From NCBI GenBank assembly GCA_963702565.1, contig CAVPDE010000016.1, forward strand, positions 62,001 to 126,000: 64,000 nt of DNA, written 5' to 3'. Made by a program: the position numbers and the translations under genes. Origin of the DNA: CAVPDE01 sp963702565. Its GTDB lineage: Bacteria; Desulfobacterota; DSM-4660; Desulfatiglandales; HGW-15. Under the pieces are notes generated by a model that saw only the letters and a list, made by a program, of their open reading frames with translations, ran no database searches and was not told where the DNA came from. Positions 43,013 through 51,934 of the stretch are shown here, in pieces (position 1 is the stretch's first letter; each line of letters starts with the position of its first letter).

Positions 43013-43734
43013 GCAAACGCTCCTTTTCCCAGATAGGCTTCAATGACCCCCGGGTCCTCGCAGACCCTCCGGGGTTCACCGTCTGCAATGCAGACCCCGT
43101 GATTGATGACGACAATGCGATCACTGACCCCCATGATCACTCGCATGTGATGTTCGATGACAAGAATCGCAGTTCCCGCTTCGCGGATTCTGTGGACCAG
43201 CGCCACAATGTCCCCCTGCTCTTTCGGGTTGAGGCCGGCCATGACCTCGTCGAGGAGCAAGAGCCTGGGCCGGGTTCCAAGAGCGCGGGCCATTTCAAGA
43301 CGCTTTCTGTCCGGTGTGGTGAGGCTGCTGGCAGGCTGCAGGGCCTTGTTCTCAAGTCCGACAAACCGGAGAATCTCCCACGCCTTTTCCTCAACCTCCT
43401 CCACTGCAGCAGTGCGGTTGTAGCACCCCACAGCCACGTTCTCCAGGGTGGAGAGCTGGCTGAAGGGTTTGACGATCTGGAAGGTTCTGGTGATTCCCAA
43501 TTTGCAGATGACGTGAGGCGCCAGGCCCACGATGTTCTGCCCCAGGAAGTTTATTCTCCCCTCGTCGGGCTGGAGAAAACCGGTGATCAGGTTGAAGAGG
43601 GTTGTCTTCCCAGCGCCGTTGGGGCCAATGAGCCCCAGGATCTCTTTTTCCGCCATGCGGAAGGCGACCTCGGAGATCGCTTTCAGTCCGCGAAAGGATT
43701 TGGACACCGACTGGACTTCGAGAAAGGCCTCCAC
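42991..43734 (-). CDS. livG: Branched-chain amino acid-type ABC transporter ATPase LivG
   Basis: 247-residue ATPase. Walker A GPNGAGKTTL near 35-44, the characteristic LivG insertion ITRTFQIVKPFSQLSTLENV near 78-98, signature TTPDRKRLEMARALGTRP near 138-155, and Walker B LLLLDEVMAGLNP near 157-169. GTG start two bases after the livM stop region. Confidence 0.95.
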   Translation of the reverse strand: MEAFLEVQSVSKSFRGLKAISEVAFRMAEKEILGLIGPNGAGKTTLFNLITGFLQPDEGRINFLGQNIVGLAPHVICKLGITRTFQIVKPFSQLSTLENVAVGCYNRTAAVEEVEEKAWEILRFVGLENKALQPASSLTTPDRKRLEMARALGTRPRLLLLDEVMAGLNPKEQGDIVALVHRIREAGTAILVIEHHMRVIMGVSDRIVVINHGVCIADGEPRRVCEDPGVIEAYLGKGAFACLGSTT

Positions 43735-43736
43735 CT

Positions 43737-44732
43737 CTAAGCCGCCCCTTTCTGGAATTTCTTGACCACTCTTCTGGCAAAACCGATGAGCCCGTCAGGC
43801 AGAAACATGATCACGGCCACAAGGATCAAGCCGTAGATCATGAGATAGACGCCGCTGTAGGACTGAAACGCGAGCCGGGTGATCTCCGACAGGGGCGTGA
43901 GCACGACCGAACCGAGGAGTGGACCGAGAATGGTCCCCGGCCCCCCGATGATAGGCCTCAGCATAATCTCAACGGAGTTGACGACCCCGAAGGTGGAATC
44001 CGGATCAATGTAGAGAAGGTATTGGGCATAGATCGTCCCGCCGATCGAGGTCAGGCCTGCGCTGATGGCCATGGCGGCCATCTGTGCCCTGAAGGTGTTG
44101 ACACCCAGGGCCTCAGCGGCATCGTGATCCTCTCTCGTAGCAAGAAAGTAGAGCCCGAGCCGCGTGCTTTCGAGCCTCCACACCAAATAGAGGGACCCCA
44201 CCATCATCCACAGGGTGAGAAAGTAAAAAGGCTCTTTCCGGAGGAACTGCATCAGGCCGGGCGCGTTTCCCTTGAGAGGGATGAGGACCCCGAGCGCACC
44301 TCCCACCGCGCTCCACCCCGTAGCGGTCATGTGGAAGATCTCGGCAAAGGCCAGCATGATGAGGGCGAAGAAAGGTCCTTTGAGACCATAGCGGAAACTC
44401 AAGAAACCGACGAAGAGGCCAAGGAGAATGCCCGCCCCGCAGGAGACAAAGATCCCGATCCATGGCGTCAAACCGAGACGGACGAACAGGAGGGAGGAGA
44501 CATAGGCTCCCACGCCGAAAAACAAGGAGTGGCCGAAAGAGAACTGGCCGGCGTACCCGCCGAGCACGTTCCACCCCTGGCCCATGAGGGAGAAGAGAAA
44601 AATCATGATCATGATGTGGAGGATGCTGGGAAAGACCCATGGCAGAGCATGAAGCGCCGCGAGGACACAGATCACGGCAATCCACGTGGAAAGACCCAGT
44701 TTTCTTTTCAAGTGTCCTCTGGGCTCAGCCAT
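43737..44732 (-). CDS. livM: Branched-chain amino acid-type ABC transporter permease LivM
   Basis: 331-residue permease with about eight to ten helices. LGGYAGQFSFGHSLFFGVGAYVSSL near 55-80 is the LivM signature, and the cytoplasmic coupling loop REDHDAAEALGVNTFRAQM is near 195-213. The start overlaps livH by 8 bases. Confidence 0.94.
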   Translation of the reverse strand: MAEPRGHLKRKLGLSTWIAVICVLAALHALPWVFPSILHIMIMIFLFSLMGQGWNVLGGYAGQFSFGHSLFFGVGAYVSSLLFVRLGLTPWIGIFVSCGAGILLGLFVGFLSFRYGLKGPFFALIMLAFAEIFHMTATGWSAVGGALGVLIPLKGNAPGLMQFLRKEPFYFLTLWMMVGSLYLVWRLESTRLGLYFLATREDHDAAEALGVNTFRAQMAAMAISAGLTSIGGTIYAQYLLYIDPDSTFGVVNSVEIMLRPIIGGPGTILGPLLGSVVLTPLSEITRLAFQSYSGVYLMIYGLILVAVIMFLPDGLIGFARRVVKKFQKGAA

Positions 44733-45597
44733 TTTTTCTCCCGAAGAGACCCGCGGGCTTGAAGAGAAGGATGATGATAAAAATGGTGAAGGAAATGATG
44801 GACTTCATCGCACCGGGCAGAAACATGGCCCCCACGCTGTCCGCCACCCCGATGATCAATCCGCCCACAAAGGCGCCCAGGATGTTGCCCATGCCTCCCA
44901 GCACAACCACCACAAAAGCCGTAATCACAAAAAGCCACCCCACATAGGGATAGACAGGGATGAAAGGAGCGATGGCTGCACCCGAAACCCCGGCACACGC
45001 CGCTCCGATCCCAAAGGTGATCATGTAAAGCCGCCGGATGTTGATCCCCATGAGAAGCGCTCCCTTGGGCTCCTCGCTTGCCGCACGGATGGCTTTGCCG
45101 AGGTCCGTGCGCGTCAGGACCAGGTAAAGAATCCCTGCGAGGATCATGGCTGAAACAAAAGCCAGCAGACGAACCAAAGAGATCGATATGTCCCCAAGGT
45201 AGAAATTCACTTCCGCATAGGAAGTCTTCAGAACCCTGTAGTCCGGGGACCAGAGAAACACCGCGAGATTCTCCATGAAAAGGGACACGCCGAGGGTCAA
45301 GAGCAGCTGGTTGTGTTCAGGCGCATTCAGGATGGGATTGATCAGAAATCTCTGAAAGCATGCGCCGATGATAAACAGTACGGCCAGAGACACCAAAATG
45401 GCGAGATAGGGGTCAAAGCGCAGCAGGATCACCGCCCAGTAGGACGTGTACATGCCCAGCATGATCAGGGATCCGTGGGCAAAGTTGACGACCTTCATGA
45501 CACCGAAAATGAGCGTCAACCCGATGGCCATCAAACTGTAGACCCCGCCCACTAGCAGCCCATTGAGCAGGGAGCCGGCAACAAAGGAAAGAGTCAT
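44725..45597 (-). CDS. livH: Branched-chain amino acid-type ABC transporter permease LivH
   Basis: 290-residue permease with about eight helices. N-terminal LLNGLLVGGVYSLMAIGLTLIFG near 9-31 followed by VVNFAHGSLIMLGMYTSY, and the coupling loop TDLGKAIRAASEEPKGALLMGIN near 175-200. The ATG lies directly beside an intergenic repeat and has no recognisable ribosome site, so it may depend on read-through from livK. Confidence 0.93.
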   Translation of the reverse strand: MTLSFVAGSLLNGLLVGGVYSLMAIGLTLIFGVMKVVNFAHGSLIMLGMYTSYWAVILLRFDPYLAILVSLAVLFIIGACFQRFLINPILNAPEHNQLLLTLGVSLFMENLAVFLWSPDYRVLKTSYAEVNFYLGDISISLVRLLAFVSAMILAGILYLVLTRTDLGKAIRAASEEPKGALLMGINIRRLYMITFGIGAACAGVSGAAIAPFIPVYPYVGWLFVITAFVVVVLGGMGNILGAFVGGLIIGVADSVGAMFLPGAMKSIISFTIFIIILLFKPAGLFGRKNG

Positions 45598-45605
45598 GAT
45601 TGAAA

Positions 45606-45690
45606 ACCAGAATACAGGAGCCAGAATACAGAAGTCAGTAGGACCCCCTCCCTACCCCTCCCTTGACGGGAGGGGATACAGGGGAGGGTG
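45606..45690. repeat. Repeat cluster between livK and livH
   Basis: CCAGAATACAGGAGCCAGAA iterated word (45606-45636), then a hairpin CCCTACCCCTCCC (from 45650) - TTGA - CGGGAGGGGATACAGGGG (to 45690). It separates the binding-protein gene from the permease genes and may set the usual excess of receptor mRNA. Confidence 0.65.
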
Positions 45691-45711
45691 AACGCAATTC
45701 CCATCCTCAAA

Positions 45712-46950
45712 TTACGCCGGTTGAGGGAAAACGTACTTCGCCTCAGCGTATGCCTCAGGCCAGACCGTGACGATCTTTCCGCCAAGGATTTGCATCATGG
45801 CGGCCTGGGCATTCTTGTTCTGGCCGTCCGGACCGAAGACGATGGGTCCCTGGGGCAGGATGTGATTGGCCATGTTGGTTTTGCTCAGCGCTTCCCTGAC
45901 CGCGTCCGGCTTTGTTGACTTGGCGCGTTCCAGGGCGTCTGCCAGGACATACACGGGCTGATAAGAGAAGACCGTGGAGGGGCCCATTTGGGTTCCGTAC
46001 GCTGCCTTGTAGTTCTCAAAAGCCTTCTTGGTGAGCGGGCTTCTCGGGTTGGCGCAGTAATTGCCGTCCATGACGTTTTCGGTCAGAGCACCGAGCTCTT
46101 CAACAAACTTGGGATGGCTGAACGCGCCGTTCCCGCACCCGATGATCCCTTTTGACTTGAGTTTCACATCTCTCATGGTCTTGAGCACACGAACGCCATC
46201 GCCGAAATAGCCGGTGTCCATGACCACATCCGCTCCGGCCGCCTTTATCTTTCCCACCTCCGTAGACACATCCGCCGCCCTGGGCGAATAGGGGACATCG
46301 ATAATCACTTCCATGCCGTAGTTCGTCGCATACTTCTTCACGTGGCCCGCAAGGGACGTGCCGAAAGCGGTGTCATCGTGCAGGTAGGCGATGGTTTTGA
46401 CGGTCTGGTTTGTGGCCTTGGCAATCTCACTGATGTACTTCACGGTCTGGGAGGCCATCTGCTCAGCGCTCGGCTGAACGCGGAAGGTGTACTTGAATCC
46501 TCTGGCCGTCACCTCATCCGCAACCGCCACGGTGACGACAAAGGGCACCTGAAGCTTCTCAGCTTGCTGGGTTGCCACCAGGGTGACTGCGGATTGGTAC
46601 GCCCCCATCACCGCCACGACTCCTTCACGGCTGAAACGCTCCACCGCTGACACGGCGAGCTCCGGCTTCCCTTCACTGTCCGCATCCAGGAGTTTCAGCT
46701 TGGCCCCCTCCAGGGACTTGATGCCACCCGCGTCATTGATTTCCTTTACCGCCAGCATCATTCCCTTCTTGAGTTCCTGGCCGTCGAAACCAAGGGCTCC
46801 CGAAAGAGGATGAATATGCCCAATCAGGATTTCCTTGGGATCCGCCCCCCGGAGCACGTTCGGAAAACCGATCGTGCCGGCAGCCGCTGCAACGCCGGCC
46901 ACTGCGGTGCTTTTCATGAACTGTCTGCGTGTCATGCCTTTCTTTTTCAT
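45712..46950 (-). CDS. Branched-chain amino acid-type ABC transporter substrate-binding protein
   Basis: 412-residue periplasmic receptor (Peripla_BP_6 type). N-terminal twin-arginine motif TRRQFMK followed by a hydrophobic stretch AVAGVAAAAGTIG, so Tat export is likely, which is common in this receptor class. Mature protein begins near DPKEILIGHIHPLSGALGFD. Ligand-site segments include VMGAYQSAVTLVATQQAEK near 120-140. GAGGAGGAGGACGCG precedes the ATG. Ligand likely a small acid handled by the flanking MmgE/PrpD genes. Confidence 0.92.
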   Translation of the reverse strand: MKKKGMTRRQFMKSTAVAGVAAAAGTIGFPNVLRGADPKEILIGHIHPLSGALGFDGQELKKGMMLAVKEINDAGGIKSLEGAKLKLLDADSEGKPELAVSAVERFSREGVVAVMGAYQSAVTLVATQQAEKLQVPFVVTVAVADEVTARGFKYTFRVQPSAEQMASQTVKYISEIAKATNQTVKTIAYLHDDTAFGTSLAGHVKKYATNYGMEVIIDVPYSPRAADVSTEVGKIKAAGADVVMDTGYFGDGVRVLKTMRDVKLKSKGIIGCGNGAFSHPKFVEELGALTENVMDGNYCANPRSPLTKKAFENYKAAYGTQMGPSTVFSYQPVYVLADALERAKSTKPDAVREALSKTNMANHILPQGPIVFGPDGQNKNAQAAMMQILGGKIVTVWPEAYAEAKYVFPQPA

Positions 46951-46984
46951 CGCGTCCTCCTCCTCTTAATCATGATGAGATGAA

Positions 46985-48430
46985 TTACCGTTGTTTCAGA
47001 GCAGCCGCTGCTGCTTTTTCCCCTGCGATCTTACCCAAGACCAGAGCCGCGAGCAATCCGTTGGCCGAAAGATATCCGGCCGGGCCTGTCTTTCCTGAAA
47101 AGCCGCATGCCGTTCCCCCGCCGGCATAAAGATCCGGTATGACCGATCCATCTTTTCTCAGCACCTGCGTTTCCTTGTTGATCTTCAGGCCGCCCTGCGT
47201 GTGAAAAAGCGCCCCTGTCACCTTGACACCGTATAAAGGCGGCGTCAAAGGCCCGTTGAAGTCCTTGCGCCCCAGAGGGTCCGCCGCCTCGCCTGCCGCC
47301 GCCTTTTGAAACGCCTCGTGGGTCTTCTCCATCTCCTCCTCAGCCACCCGGAAAGCCTTGGCGAGATCTCTAATGTGATCGAATTTCTTTATCGCCCCCA
47401 TCCGGATGCACTGCTGAAAATCCTCAAACCCCAGCACCGCCTGGTAGCACCGCTCATCAAACACCGAGACAGCCACCCCCTGCTCCTGAGCAAGCACATC
47501 GAGCGCGTGCTCCGAGTACCCGTGATACTCGTTCACAAACCGCTTTCCTTGAAGATTCACATGATACCCGCCAAAGCTGATCGTGGCAAAGGTCAAGAGC
47601 GTTCCGTGAGGATGGGCCACAGAGCCATGGGCTTGATAGGCCCCCATGTTCTCCAGTTCCGCCCCAAGCGCTTCCCCCCAGAGAATGCCCTCCCCGGTGT
47701 TTCCCTCGTGACCGAAGTAGTAAGCGTCTTTCATTTCCGGAATGTACTTGGCCAGCATCTCCCTGTTGGCGCCGAACCCGTTGAGCGCGAGGATAGTTTT
47801 CCGGGCCTTCGCCAAGTTTCGACCCACCCCTTCAATCTCCACTTCGGCACCGAGCACGGCGCCGGTTTCTTGGTCCGCCACCAACCGCTTCGCAGGGGCC
47901 TTGTAGGCGATATCGATGGGGTCGTAACGGCCTGCCGCTTGAAGCAAATCGTTGACCAAATGGGCGCCCTTTCTCGTCTTGTTGGCGTGAATCCTTAGGC
48001 GGGAGTGGCCCGGGTAGATGAAGTCCGTGACCAATTCCAGCCGGATCTTCATATTCCTGTCGAGCCATTCCACAAGCTTGGAGGACTCCGCGGCAACATG
48101 GCGAGTCAGATCCGGGTCGCTCCCCTGCTTGTTCTTCTTGAGGATGTCTTCGGCCATCCGCTCAATGGAGTCGTCAATGCCCGCCTCGTTTTGAAAGGCA
48201 GTGCCTGCAGCAGGAACCATGGCCTGGCTCAAAGAGGTGTTGCCCCCGGCTGCTTTCTCCTTTTCCACCAAGAACACGTGGGCTCCCTTTTCTGCCGCCG
48301 CAAGCGCTGCGATCAGACCGCACCCGCCGCCGCCGATAATGAGAACATCGGTCTCCACGTCCCAGGAAACTTCTTGCGGGCCATTCACAAAGCGAAGGAG
48401 ATCGCCGGTGCAGGCACGGTGAATATTCAT
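46985..48430 (-). CDS. FAD-dependent oxidoreductase, fumarate reductase flavoprotein-like
   Basis: 481 residues with the N-terminal dinucleotide fold DVLIIGGGGCGLIAALAAAE near 28-47, VEKEKAAGGNTSLSQAM near 53-70, and C-terminal FAD segment PDLYAGGGTACGFSGKTG near 430-448 followed by GYLSANGLLAALVLG. The layout matches the FAD_binding_2 family (fumarate/urocanate reductases, 3-ketosteroid dehydrogenases). No haem-binding or signal sequence, so a cytoplasmic enzyme acting on an alkene or CoA-free acid is likely. Sits between two genes of the locus with 27- and 34-base gaps. Confidence 0.87.
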   Translation of the reverse strand: MNIHRACTGDLLRFVNGPQEVSWDVETDVLIIGGGGCGLIAALAAAEKGAHVFLVEKEKAAGGNTSLSQAMVPAAGTAFQNEAGIDDSIERMAEDILKKNKQGSDPDLTRHVAAESSKLVEWLDRNMKIRLELVTDFIYPGHSRLRIHANKTRKGAHLVNDLLQAAGRYDPIDIAYKAPAKRLVADQETGAVLGAEVEIEGVGRNLAKARKTILALNGFGANREMLAKYIPEMKDAYYFGHEGNTGEGILWGEALGAELENMGAYQAHGSVAHPHGTLLTFATISFGGYHVNLQGKRFVNEYHGYSEHALDVLAQEQGVAVSVFDERCYQAVLGFEDFQQCIRMGAIKKFDHIRDLAKAFRVAEEEMEKTHEAFQKAAAGEAADPLGRKDFNGPLTPPLYGVKVTGALFHTQGGLKINKETQVLRKDGSVIPDLYAGGGTACGFSGKTGPAGYLSANGLLAALVLGKIAGEKAAAAALKQR

Positions 48431-48457
48431 TCTTTAAATCCCACCTCGGCCAGTATC

Positions 48458-49840
48458 CTATAGGAGTCTGAGCACACCATCAAGCGAAGATTGCTCAATT
48501 GCCATGATGCGTTCCCCCAGTTCTTTTGCATCCTTTTCCGACAGGAGCTGGGTGGCATTGGAAAAGAACTTTCTGTACATCTCCTCCCACGATACCGGAT
48601 TCTCGGGCTCCCCTTTGGCGAGTTCCACTTCAAAGCCCAACTTCTTCCCACCGCGTGTGTCAACGGTCACTGTCGCGCCTCTCTTATGGGGATAGGCCGT
48701 TTCCCACTTCTCGCTCACCGTCATCTCCACTTTTTGAGCCAGCGTCTGGATGCTGCGATCCCGGACGGCCTCTTCGCAGTACTGGTTAGGTCCTGCATCC
48801 TTTTTTGCAATCGCAAGGGCCACAGAAAAAGGGATGCTGAAGCGAGCGGCTGAGGGGGTAGTCGCCTCCCGGATTCCTGCCAGTCGAACAGCAGCGGCAT
48901 AGGTTTCCACTGAAACCCTGGTGATTTCTTCGATCTCGATGGATTGACCTTTCAGAGCTTCGAAAACCGCGTCAATGGGCGCATGGGCGTGGCGGCATGC
49001 CGCGTAAAGTTTCACATAGACCTTCAGGATCTCATACTCTTTGCCCAGCCCCTTGGTCAGAAGGCCCTGCTTGACCTCGTCGCTCACGGCCTTGAGATAG
49101 CCGTCTTCCCCTTCGAGGATCTGCAACGGGCCTCGCGCTCCTCTTTTTGCCAGGATGCAGGAGAGAAGTCCGTTCGAAGCCGCTCGGGCAGGGTTGAGGG
49201 GCTTGACTTTGGCTGCTTCGACTTCATGGTTCACCTGGATCAGACCGGAAGCCTGAAGTCCGGCCATTCCCAGGGCGCCTGCGGTTTCTTCCTGATTGAG
49301 ATTCATGATTTTAGCACACGCTGCGGCAGCGCCGAACACACCGGTGATGCCCGTGATGTGAAAGCCCCGGTTGAGGCTGGAGGGAGTGATGGCTGCGCCG
49401 ATCCGGATCATGATCTCATACCCGGCAACCATGCCCGCAAGGAGAGTCTTAGGGCCTGCCCCTGCAAGCTCCGCCGCAGCCAGAGCTGAGGGAAGGATCG
49501 CCACACCCGGATGGAGAGCGCCGAAGCGGTGGCCGTCATCCATGTCCATGGCGTGGGCGCAGGTGGCATTGGCAAAGGCCGCGTTCACCGCCGGAAACTT
49601 TTTCTTGGTATGAAGGATCGTTGCCTCCGGTTTCCCACCGAGATCTGCAAAATATCCCACCACATTCTTTGGAAACTCCATGGTGGCGTAGCCGGCCAGA
49701 GAAACCCCCACCAGGTCGAGGATCAGCTTCTTGGCCTGCTGAACGACTTCCGCCCCCAGGTCTTCGAACCGGGTGCGAACAATGAATTCCGCATATGTTT
49801 CTGAGATGCTCTTCATTTTCAATTCGATATTGTTACTCAC
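48458..49840 (-). CDS. MmgE/PrpD family protein, copy 1
   Basis: 460 residues. LILDLVGVSLAGYATMEFP near 40, CAHAMDMDDGHRFGALHPGVAILPSA near 95-120, MVAGYEIMIRIGAA near 135, and YAACRHAHAPIDAVFEAL near 280-295 mark the family. Start uncertain: GTG 49840 lies inside the left arm of a CACAGAGG repeat and ATG 49816 has no ribosome site. Paralogue of 40714-42063. Two such proteins in one locus suggest successive or stereo-distinct dehydration/isomerisation steps. Confidence 0.85.
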   Translation of the reverse strand: MSNNIELKMKSISETYAEFIVRTRFEDLGAEVVQQAKKLILDLVGVSLAGYATMEFPKNVVGYFADLGGKPEATILHTKKKFPAVNAAFANATCAHAMDMDDGHRFGALHPGVAILPSALAAAELAGAGPKTLLAGMVAGYEIMIRIGAAITPSSLNRGFHITGITGVFGAAAACAKIMNLNQEETAGALGMAGLQASGLIQVNHEVEAAKVKPLNPARAASNGLLSCILAKRGARGPLQILEGEDGYLKAVSDEVKQGLLTKGLGKEYEILKVYVKLYAACRHAHAPIDAVFEALKGQSIEIEEITRVSVETYAAAVRLAGIREATTPSAARFSIPFSVALAIAKKDAGPNQYCEEAVRDRSIQTLAQKVEMTVSEKWETAYPHKRGATVTVDTRGGKKLGFEVELAKGEPENPVSWEEMYRKFFSNATQLLSEKDAKELGERIMAIEQSSLDGVLRLL

Positions 49841-49928
49841 CGCAGAGGCATAGAGATTGCAGACAGGTTTTCACGAGCAGAACATTTTACAAAAACTCTT
49901 CTCTGTGCTCTCAGCGTCTCTGTGGTGA
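49837..49928. repeat. CACCGCAGAGG/CTCTGTGGTG dyad repeat, copy 1
   Basis: The left arm 49837-49856 and the right arm 49899-49928 (TCTCTGTGCTC…GTCTCTGTGGTGA) are reverse-complementary word arrays around a 40-base centre. It lies between the EthD-like gene and the first MmgE/PrpD gene, and its left arm contains the latter's GTG start. The second copy is at 58041-58127. Confidence 0.7.
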
Positions 49929-49939
49929 ACGGTGCATGG

Positions 49940-50287
49940 CTAGCTTTCTCCGAAATCAAAGTCCTCGGATTCGCAGACCACGTAGAATTTGAAATCCGTC
50001 TTCCCTTCAGGGCTTCTGTCCTTGGGTACCGGGTTCTTCTCTCTCCACGCTCTAGCCTTTGCAAAAGCTTCCATGCTCTCGTAGTGGAGCTCTGCAATTC
50101 GGTAGAAGGTGGTTTCTCCCCTCACGAGCCCCCTCACGGTGTTGAGCACAACCCGCTTCAATCCCGGAATCTTTGCCAGATCAGGCAGGTGCACTTCCTT
50201 GAGCCACTTCTCGTAGTTCTGCACGCTGATCCCCGGCATGATATCGTAACCCAAGATGGCTTTGACCAACCCCTCGCCCTCCCGCAC
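49940..50287 (-). CDS. EthD-like ferredoxin-fold small protein
   Basis: 115 residues (109 if the TTG at 50269 is used, which has GGAGGG upstream). VKAILGYDIMPGISVQNYEKWL, then HLPDLAKIPGLKRVV and RIAELHYESMEAFAKA fit the EthD dimeric alpha-beta barrel pattern (xxxHxPlxxxipGlkr.v). Members are often small accessory or isomerase-like proteins in degradative operons. It is the first gene behind the promoter at 50314-50343. Confidence 0.72.
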   Translation of the reverse strand: MREGEGLVKAILGYDIMPGISVQNYEKWLKEVHLPDLAKIPGLKRVVLNTVRGLVRGETTFYRIAELHYESMEAFAKARAWREKNPVPKDRSPEGKTDFKFYVVCESEDFDFGES

Positions 50288-50301
50288 GATAGGCTTCCAA
50301 A

Positions 50302-50343
50302 TTTTGTGCTATTGTTATAATTAAAGTACAAAATCGGTGTCAA
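50302..50343 (-). promoter_or_regulatory. Strong promoter with inverted-repeat operator for the EthD-MmgE-Liv locus
   Basis: Minus strand: TTGACA (50338-50343), 18-base spacer, TATAAC (50314-50319). An inverted repeat TTTTGT (50302-50307) / ACAAAA (50328-50333) places one half-site in the spacer and the other at the transcription start, as expected for a repressor site. The half-sites resemble ATACAAAATG in the gntR upstream region (9645-9653). Confidence 0.55.
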
Positions 50344-50444
50344 GAGTTTTCGCGGGATTTTCCCTTTCATGGCAGGCGAAGCATGTAATAAACTGTTACT
50401 TCTGAAAGTTCGTTGCGCCACTCTTGGATGTTCCAGGGCGAACC

Positions 50445-50540
50445 GCAGAATATCGAACAAGGAATGTCGAAGTTCGAACGGGAAACCGAAGAGACTTAAC
50501 TTCTTCACTCGAAATTCGTTATTCGACATTCGACATCCAT
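50445..50540. repeat. CGAATGTCGAA/TTCGACATTCG dyad repeat, copy 2
   Basis: The left arm 50445-50480 (ATATCGAACAAGGAATGTCG) and the right arm 50508-50540 (TCGTTATTCGACATTCGACA) belong to the same family as 19084-19175, 31 kb away. It lies upstream of the RNA methyltransferase gene, within the 327-base gap that also contains the EthD promoter. Confidence 0.7.
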
Positions 50541-50614
50541 TCACCCCACCAGCGACATCGCTTCTGTTGCCGCAGTATTGGGAGGAATGAACTCTTTTTT
50601 CAGGAATCACCGCG

Positions 50615-51382
50615 ATGACGACCCTCAACCTCGATCATTTTGCCATTGTTCTTGTGGAGCCTCAGATTCCTGAAAACATAGGAGCCGTGGCCAGGGCCAT
50701 GAACAACATGGGAATCCGGCGCCTCATCCTGGTCAAACCCGAACGCTGCGACCTCACCCGGATCCTCAGGATGGCCACAGGGACCTCCATCGACATTGTG
50801 GAGGAGATGGAAGTCTTCGAAGATCTGAACGAGGCGCTCGCCTCCTTTCACTATGTCGTCGGCACCACCGCCCGGATCGGTGCACAACGCCCATCCCTTA
50901 CCAATCCCCGGGATCTGGCTCAGGCCCTCATTCCCCTTTCGCACAAGAACCATGTGGCACTTCTCTTCGGCCCTGAGGATCGCGGCCTCTCCAACGAGCA
51001 CCTGCGCCCCTGCCACACGATTGCGACTGTCCCTACGGCTCAGTTCGCTTCGCTGAATCTAGCCCAGGCCGTGATGATCTTCTGTTATGATCTTTTTCTT
51101 GCCAGCCGTCTCCCTGCGGAAGAACCGCTTCCACGCCTTGCGAACAAATTCGAACTCGAAGGGATGTACGAACACCTCAAGTCCGTCCTGACGAGAATCG
51201 GTTTCATCGACACGCAGAACCCCGAACACTGGATGCTCAACATCCGGCGCTTCCTCTCCAGGGTTCCCCTTCGAGCAAGGGACGTTCGCATCATTCGAGG
51301 GATATGCCGCCAAATGGATTGGTACGCAGGGCAACTCGAAAAGGCGCGCAAGAAAAGCAAGGGGAATCTTGATTCGCCCTGA
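50615..51382 (+). CDS. trmJ: TrmJ-type RNA 2-prime-O-methyltransferase (SpoU family)
   Basis: 255-residue knotted methyltransferase. The three SPOUT motifs are present: VEPQIPENIGAVARAMNNMG near 12-31, LLFGPEDRGLSNEHL near 112-126, and TVPTAQFASLNLAQAVMIF near 135-153. A C-terminal helical extension is typical of the TrmJ group, which methylates position 32 of tRNAs. The start ATG 50615 has only a weak ribosome site. Confidence 0.88.
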   Translation: MTTLNLDHFAIVLVEPQIPENIGAVARAMNNMGIRRLILVKPERCDLTRILRMATGTSIDIVEEMEVFEDLNEALASFHYVVGTTARIGAQRPSLTNPRDLAQALIPLSHKNHVALLFGPEDRGLSNEHLRPCHTIATVPTAQFASLNLAQAVMIFCYDLFLASRLPAEEPLPRLANKFELEGMYEHLKSVLTRIGFIDTQNPEHWMLNIRRFLSRVPLRARDVRIIRGICRQMDWYAGQLEKARKKSKGNLDSP

Positions 51383-51433
51383 GAAGTGTATTAAGAGTAG
51401 GATAACGGGTAGTGAACTTGAGGAGGCCGTTTC

Positions 51434-51922
51434 ATGACTGATAAGAGCTTGCTGGAAGGCAAACGAATTCTCGCCGTCGATGACGAACCCGATATTCTGG
51501 AAACCCTCGAAGCCTTGCTCCCCATGTGCGTGGTCGTGAAGGCTTCCACTGCGGATCAGGCCAAGAACCTTATGGACACTCAATCGTTTGACATGGCGAT
51601 CCTCGACATCATGGGGGTTGACGGATACAAGCTCCTGGAGATTGCGAAAAAGAAAAAAATCATTGCCGTCATGCTGACGGCCCATGCTCTGAGCGTTGAA
51701 AGCACCATCAAGTCATTCAAAGGCGGCGCGGCCTTCTATGTCCCCAAGGATGAGATGGCCAAGATCGAGACTTTTCTCACGGACATCCTGGAGGCCGAGA
51801 GCAAAGGGGAAAGCAGCTGGTGGCGCTGGCTGGATCGTCTTGGGGCGTTTTATGAGAAAAAATTCGGCCGCGAGTGGCAAAAGGACGATAAGGACTTCTG
51901 GCGCAAGTTCCCCTCGTGGTAA
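51434..51922 (+). CDS. Single-domain response regulator
   Basis: 162 residues. The receiver domain has the acidic pocket RILAVDDEPDI, phospho-acceptor Asp in DMAILDIMGVDGY near 55, Thr in VMLTAHA near 80 and Lys in YVPKDEM near 103, so it should be phosphorylatable. The 45-residue tail is Trp- and charge-rich (SSWWRWLDRLGAFYEKKFGR) with no DNA-binding fold. AGGAGG precedes the ATG. No histidine kinase is nearby, so it is an orphan regulator. Confidence 0.9.
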   Translation: MTDKSLLEGKRILAVDDEPDILETLEALLPMCVVVKASTADQAKNLMDTQSFDMAILDIMGVDGYKLLEIAKKKKIIAVMLTAHALSVESTIKSFKGGAAFYVPKDEMAKIETFLTDILEAESKGESSWWRWLDRLGAFYEKKFGREWQKDDKDFWRKFPSW

Positions 51923-51934
51923 GCTCTCTTAGGT

